Assembly: GCA_035536775.1 (NCBI GenBank)
Contig: DATLNM010000005.1
Location: 1 to 33,856 of the forward strand
Origin: DATLNM01 sp035536775
Lineage (GTDB): Bacteria; Actinomycetota; CADDZG01; WHSQ01
Direction of reading: 5' to 3'
DNA: 33,856 nucleotides
The notes under the pieces are model-generated. The model was not told the DNA's origin and did not search any database. It worked only from the letters and a program-made list of their open reading frames with translations. Position 1 is the stretch's first letter; every line of letters starts with the position of its first letter. Below are positions 31,024 through 33,856 of this stretch, piece by piece. Made by a program: the position numbers and the translations under genes.

Positions 31024-31944
31024 ATGGCGCAGCGCGATTGGGCGGAGAAGGATTACTACAAGGTCCTAGGCGTTTCGCCCCAAGCCACCAAGGAAGAGAT
31101 CAAGAAGGCTTATCGAAAGCTCGCTCAGAAGCATCATCCCGACGCCAACAAAAGCGATCCAGCGGCCGAGGCGCGTTTCAAGGAGATCTCCGAGGCTCAC
31201 GCGACCTTGTCGAACGATGACAAGCGCAAGGAGTACGACCAGATGCGCGCACTCCTTCGATCCGGAGGCGACCGCTTCTACGGGTTCACGCCGGGAGGTG
31301 CCGGCAACGTGCGCGTCAACATCGGTGACCTCTTTGGCGGCGAGGGTGGTGGCGGCGGCATCTTCGAGGACTTGTTCGGCTTCGGTGGGAATCGGCGCGG
31401 CGAGGACCTCGAGTCCGATGTCACGTTGTCGTTCGACGATGCGATATCCGGAGCAACCATTTCGATCGGGGACGGTGCGAAGGTGCGCATCCCGCCGGGC
31501 GTCACCGACGGCGCGCGTATCCGGGCAGCCGGCAAGGGGCGTCCGGGGCAACGCGGTGGCGACCGTGGTGACCTCTACGTGCGGATACACGTCGAGCCTC
31601 ACCCGATCTTCTCGATCGCCGCCAACGGTGCGTTGCAGGTCAAGGTTCCCGTCACTTTTACCGAAGCCGCGCTCGGAGCTGAGGTCGCTGTCCCCACGCT
31701 CGACGGACACGTCACGGTCAAGGTGCCACCGGGAACACAGACGGGTGCCACGTTGCGCGTCAAAGGCAAGGGCGCGCCCAAAGGCAACGGGAGAGGCGAC
31801 CTGTTAGCCAAGATCGAGGTCGAGGTGCCGCGCAAGCTGTCCAAGAAAGAGAAAGAGCTCCTCGAAGAGTTTGCCCAGATGCACAAGGCCTCGCCGCGTG
31901 AGCATCTGGACGAAGAGATCGCCAAGGCGAGGAAAGCGTCGTGA
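31024..31944 (+). CDS. dnaJ: DnaJ-family cochaperone without zinc-finger domain
   Basis: A 306-residue J-protein that stimulates DnaK ATP hydrolysis. The J domain (about 9-72) has the HPD motif at 38-40. It is followed by a Gly/Phe-rich region (FYGFTPGGAGNVRVNIGDLFGGEGGGGGIFEDLFGFGG) and two beta-sandwich client domains. There is no CxxCxGxG repeat, so it is the class B (CbpA-like) form rather than the zinc-containing DnaJ1 normally found in this operon. The ending KKEKELLEEFAQMHKASPREHLDEE is typical. Its TGA overlaps the hspR GTG (GTGA). Confidence 0.94.
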   Translation: MAQRDWAEKDYYKVLGVSPQATKEEIKKAYRKLAQKHHPDANKSDPAAEARFKEISEAHATLSNDDKRKEYDQMRALLRSGGDRFYGFTPGGAGNVRVNIGDLFGGEGGGGGIFEDLFGFGGNRRGEDLESDVTLSFDDAISGATISIGDGAKVRIPPGVTDGARIRAAGKGRPGQRGGDRGDLYVRIHVEPHPIFSIAANGALQVKVPVTFTEAALGAEVAVPTLDGHVTVKVPPGTQTGATLRVKGKGAPKGNGRGDLLAKIEVEVPRKLSKKEKELLEEFAQMHKASPREHLDEEIAKARKAS

Positions 31945-32393
31945 GCAAGCGTCCCGGCCACGATGAACAAGCGATCTTCATAATCTCCGTAGCCGCCGAG
32001 CTGGCCGGGGTTCATCCACAAACCCTGCGTGTGTACGAACGCAAAGGCTTATTGCGCCCACAGCGGACGAGCGGGAACACCCGGAGGTACTCACAGCAGG
32101 ACATCGATCGCCTCAGGCGGATCCAGGAGCTCACCCAAGAAGGCATCAACCTCGCCGGCGTCATGCGGATCATGGAGCTCGAGCGCGACGTCGAGCGGAT
32201 GAAGGCACGCTTCGACCGCGCGATGGGCGAGGTCGAGCAGCTCCAAGCTCAACTGAGTGAAGAGAGGGGCGGTCGCGATCGCATGGCGCTCGTTCCTCTG
32301 AGAGATGTTCGTCGCATCCGACGCGCGATGAAGTCCGATGTCATCGATGCCGCGGGTAAGCGCAGGACGTTCCCATCACCTCCCGTTGGCTAG
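31941..32393 (+). CDS. hspR: HspR, MerR-family repressor of the dnaK operon
   Basis: A 150-residue heat-shock repressor. The N-terminal winged helix has SVAAELAGVHPQTLRVYERKGLLRPQRTSGNTRRYSQQDIDRLRRIQELTQEGINLAGV, the typical HspR/MerR form. A long dimerisation helix (MELERDVERMKARFDRAMGEVEQLQAQL) and a short basic tail follow. In actinobacteria DnaK acts as HspR corepressor, giving feedback on the operon. The GTG start overlaps the dnaJ stop. HAIR-like sites precede dnaK. The frame of the next gene overlaps its 3' end or starts at its stop. Confidence 0.95.
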   Translation: MSKRPGHDEQAIFIISVAAELAGVHPQTLRVYERKGLLRPQRTSGNTRRYSQQDIDRLRRIQELTQEGINLAGVMRIMELERDVERMKARFDRAMGEVEQLQAQLSEERGGRDRMALVPLRDVRRIRRAMKSDVIDAAGKRRTFPSPPVG

Positions 32394-33033
32394 CAAGGCG
32401 ATAGACGTCCCCGGGGGCAAGGTCTCTACCCTCTGGGATGGACCTCGCAACGCCGCCACGACCGTCGTTCTTGGTCATGGAGCGGGCGCCGACATGACCA
32501 GTGACTTCATGGCGATATTCGCCGATGGTCTCGCGCGCGCCGACATGGGAGTTCTGCGCTTCAACTTCCTCTATACAGACGCCGGCCGTCGCAGTCCGGA
32601 CAAGCCTGCCCTGCTCGAGTCGACATTAGCGGCGGTCGCGGAGGAGGCGCGTCCCCGTGGCAAGGGCAAGCTCGTGCTGGGTGGAAAATCGATGGGCGGG
32701 CGGATCGCATCCCAGGTCGCCGCGGCGGGCACCCCGGCCGACGGATTGCTGTTCCTCGGATACCCCCTGCACCCACCGGGCAAGCCGGAACGCATCAGGG
32801 ACGCGCATCTCTACGGCCTCGAGATCCCAATGCTGTTCATCGAGGGGACACGGGACCCGTTCTGCCCGCTGCCTGCCCTCGATCGTGTCTTGAAGAAGCT
32901 GCCGGCGGCACAGCTCGCGGTGATCGAGGATGGCGACCACTCGTTCAAGGTCCGCAAGTCGTCGGGTCGTTCGACGCCGGATGCCTGGGCCGAGGCCGTG
33001 GATCGTGCCGTGGAGTGGATCGGCTGCCTCTGA
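32386..33033 (+). CDS. Alpha/beta hydrolase, KANL3/Tex30-type
   Basis: A 215-residue hydrolase of the dienelactone hydrolase-like group, function unknown. The oxyanion part is VVLGHGAGADMTS, the nucleophile elbow GGKSMGG (G-x-S-x-G), the likely Asp is in FIEGTRDPFCPL, and the His is in IEDGDHSFK. The start is uncertain: TTG 32386, inside the last codons of hspR, gives MASKAIDVPGGK and is my choice. ATG 32338 or 32347 would extend it by 13-16 residues overlapping hspR. Cytoplasmic esterase or thioesterase activity is the expectation for the fold. It is probably co-transcribed with the heat-shock operon, which would make it stress-linked (inference). Confidence 0.8.
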   Translation: MASKAIDVPGGKVSTLWDGPRNAATTVVLGHGAGADMTSDFMAIFADGLARADMGVLRFNFLYTDAGRRSPDKPALLESTLAAVAEEARPRGKGKLVLGGKSMGGRIASQVAAAGTPADGLLFLGYPLHPPGKPERIRDAHLYGLEIPMLFIEGTRDPFCPLPALDRVLKKLPAAQLAVIEDGDHSFKVRKSSGRSTPDAWAEAVDRAVEWIGCL

Positions 33034-33043
33034 AGGGGAGGTT

Positions 33044-33856
33044 CTAGGCCGGCGGAGGAGGGACAGCCGGGGCGCTTGGAACGGCGGGAGGGGCCGACAG
33101 CGCGCTGGTTCTCAGGGCCGTTATCCGATCCTCGAGCGGGGGATGGGTGTCGAACATGCGGTTGAGCCACGATGCTTTGGGAGCGTGTGCGCGTGCCTCG
33201 TTCGCGTGCCGTGCGATCGGGGACTCGATCCAGAGGTGGGCAGTGGCCCGGCTTCCCGACCTCACGACCGTTTGGTCTTGACGCAACTTCTCCAGCGCAT
33301 TGACGAGCCCGTCCGGATAACGCGTCAGGAAGACCCCATCGGCATCTGCGAGGAACTCGCGCTGCCGAGAGATGGCGAACTGGAGAAGCTGAGCGATGAT
33401 CGGCGAGACGAGCAACAACACGAGTCCGAGGATGGCGAAGATCGCACCTGCACCCCCCCGGTTGTCGTTATCCCCGGATCCCCACCAGAGCGCGCGGATC
33501 ATCCAGTCGGCCAACAGGACGATCACTCCCACCAGCGTTACGGCGAGCGTCATCACGAGCGTGTCCCGATTCTTGATATGTGACAGCTCGTGGGCGATGA
33601 CCCCTTGGAGCTCGTCCCGGTTGAGCTTGCCGAGAAGTCCCGTCGTCACGGCGATCGCAGAATGCTCGGGGTTGCGCCCCGTCGCGAATGCATTGGGAGC
33701 TTCGTCCTCGACGTAATAGACCCGTGGCTTGGGCATCCCCGCTGCGATACAGAGGCCGTCCACGATGTTGTGCAACTGCTGGAACGCCGGGCCGTCGGCC
33801 GGTTTCGCGCGGCTCATCGCAAGAGCGATCTTGTCCGACGAGAAATAGCTCCCCCA
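33044..33856 (-). CDS. htpX: HtpX membrane zinc metalloprotease (cut by the right edge)
   Basis: An M48B protease that degrades misfolded membrane proteins; 270 residues are visible and the N-terminus is beyond the window. The frame stays open from ATG 33817 to the edge, adding the HtpX-typical WGSYFSSDKIALA before MSRAKP, so the real start is outside. The zinc motif HELSH has the catalytic Glu, and the third ligand Glu is in REFLADADG. Two hydrophobic segments (LVMTLAVTLVGVIVLLADWM and AIFAILGLVLLLVSPIIAQLL) lie between them. The C-terminus is Pro/Ala-rich. It is convergent with the alpha/beta hydrolase (10-bp gap, no terminator). HtpX is a heat-shock-type gene in many bacteria, in keeping with the dnaK neighbourhood. 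Confidence 0.93.
   Translation of the reverse strand, partial: WGSYFSSDKIALAMSRAKPADGPAFQQLHNIVDGLCIAAGMPKPRVYYVEDEAPNAFATGRNPEHSAIAVTTGLLGKLNRDELQGVIAHELSHIKNRDTLVMTLAVTLVGVIVLLADWMIRALWWGSGDNDNRGGAGAIFAILGLVLLLVSPIIAQLLQFAISRQREFLADADGVFLTRYPDGLVNALEKLRQDQTVVRSGSRATAHLWIESPIARHANEARAHAPKASWLNRMFDTHPPLEDRITALRTSALSAPPAVPSAPAVPPPPA

Overview
The window is about 34 kb of GC-rich chromosome (roughly 64-65% G+C by eye) and reads as an uncultured or deep-branching actinobacterium (Actinomycetota). The evidence is the gene content and order. There is an ino1 / PadR regulator / DUF5318 / ponA / GT87 / rpsF-ssb-rpsR-rplI / dnaB block in the order known from mycobacteria around Rv0046c-Rv0058. There is also a dcd / Rv0338c-like EtfD / dnaK-grpE-dnaJ-hspR block resembling Rv0321-Rv0353. 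The HspR-type control of dnaK, the zinc-ligand-bearing bS18 and the frequent absence of Shine-Dalgarno (SD) sequences fit the same assignment. The mycobacterial comparison is from memory; no search was run.

Layout. 1-2693 (minus strand): an MFS transporter cut by the left edge, inositol-3-phosphate synthase, and a PadR repressor with a twin palindromic operator. 2885-9024 (plus): DUF5318, two unrecognised very hydrophobic membrane proteins, a bifunctional class A penicillin-binding protein and a GT87 glycosyltransferase; this looks like an envelope cluster. 9290-13240 (plus): bS6, SSB, bS18, bL9, then a 292-bp gap holding eight same-strand DnaA-box-like sites and a LexA-type palindrome, then DnaB and an endonuclease III-like glycosylase. 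13319-19515 (plus): a small protein, a thioesterase-like protein, a secreted Asp-box beta-propeller, two small membrane proteins, a patatin phospholipase and a PlsC-like acyltransferase. 19551-24744 (mostly minus): a secreted protein, ArfB, a response regulator with HD-GYP output overlapping its hybrid histidine kinase, tRNA-Gly(CCC) with duplicated 3'-end fragments, and a second secreted protein. 24845-26252 (plus): dCTP deaminase, a DinB-fold protein and a 57-residue secreted Cys protein. 26236-28389 (minus): a membrane-bound FeS oxidoreductase resembling EtfD. 28512-33033 (plus): dnaK-grpE-dnaJ-hspR and an alpha/beta hydrolase. 33044-33856 (minus): HtpX, cut by the right edge.

Two genome-style signals recur. 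First, five gene pairs join by a 4-nt stop/start overlap in which the downstream start is never ATG (CTGA, TTGA twice, ATAA, GTGA). Second, six genes lack an SD and instead have a TANNNT hexamer 6-8 nt before the start codon, the layout of leaderless transcripts. I see no CRISPR array, no complete insertion sequence and no prophage. The strongest candidates for something undescribed are the helically phased DnaA-box array plus SOS-like operator in front of dnaB, the unidentified membrane-protein pair embedded in the conserved ponA neighbourhood, and the non-canonical coupled starts.
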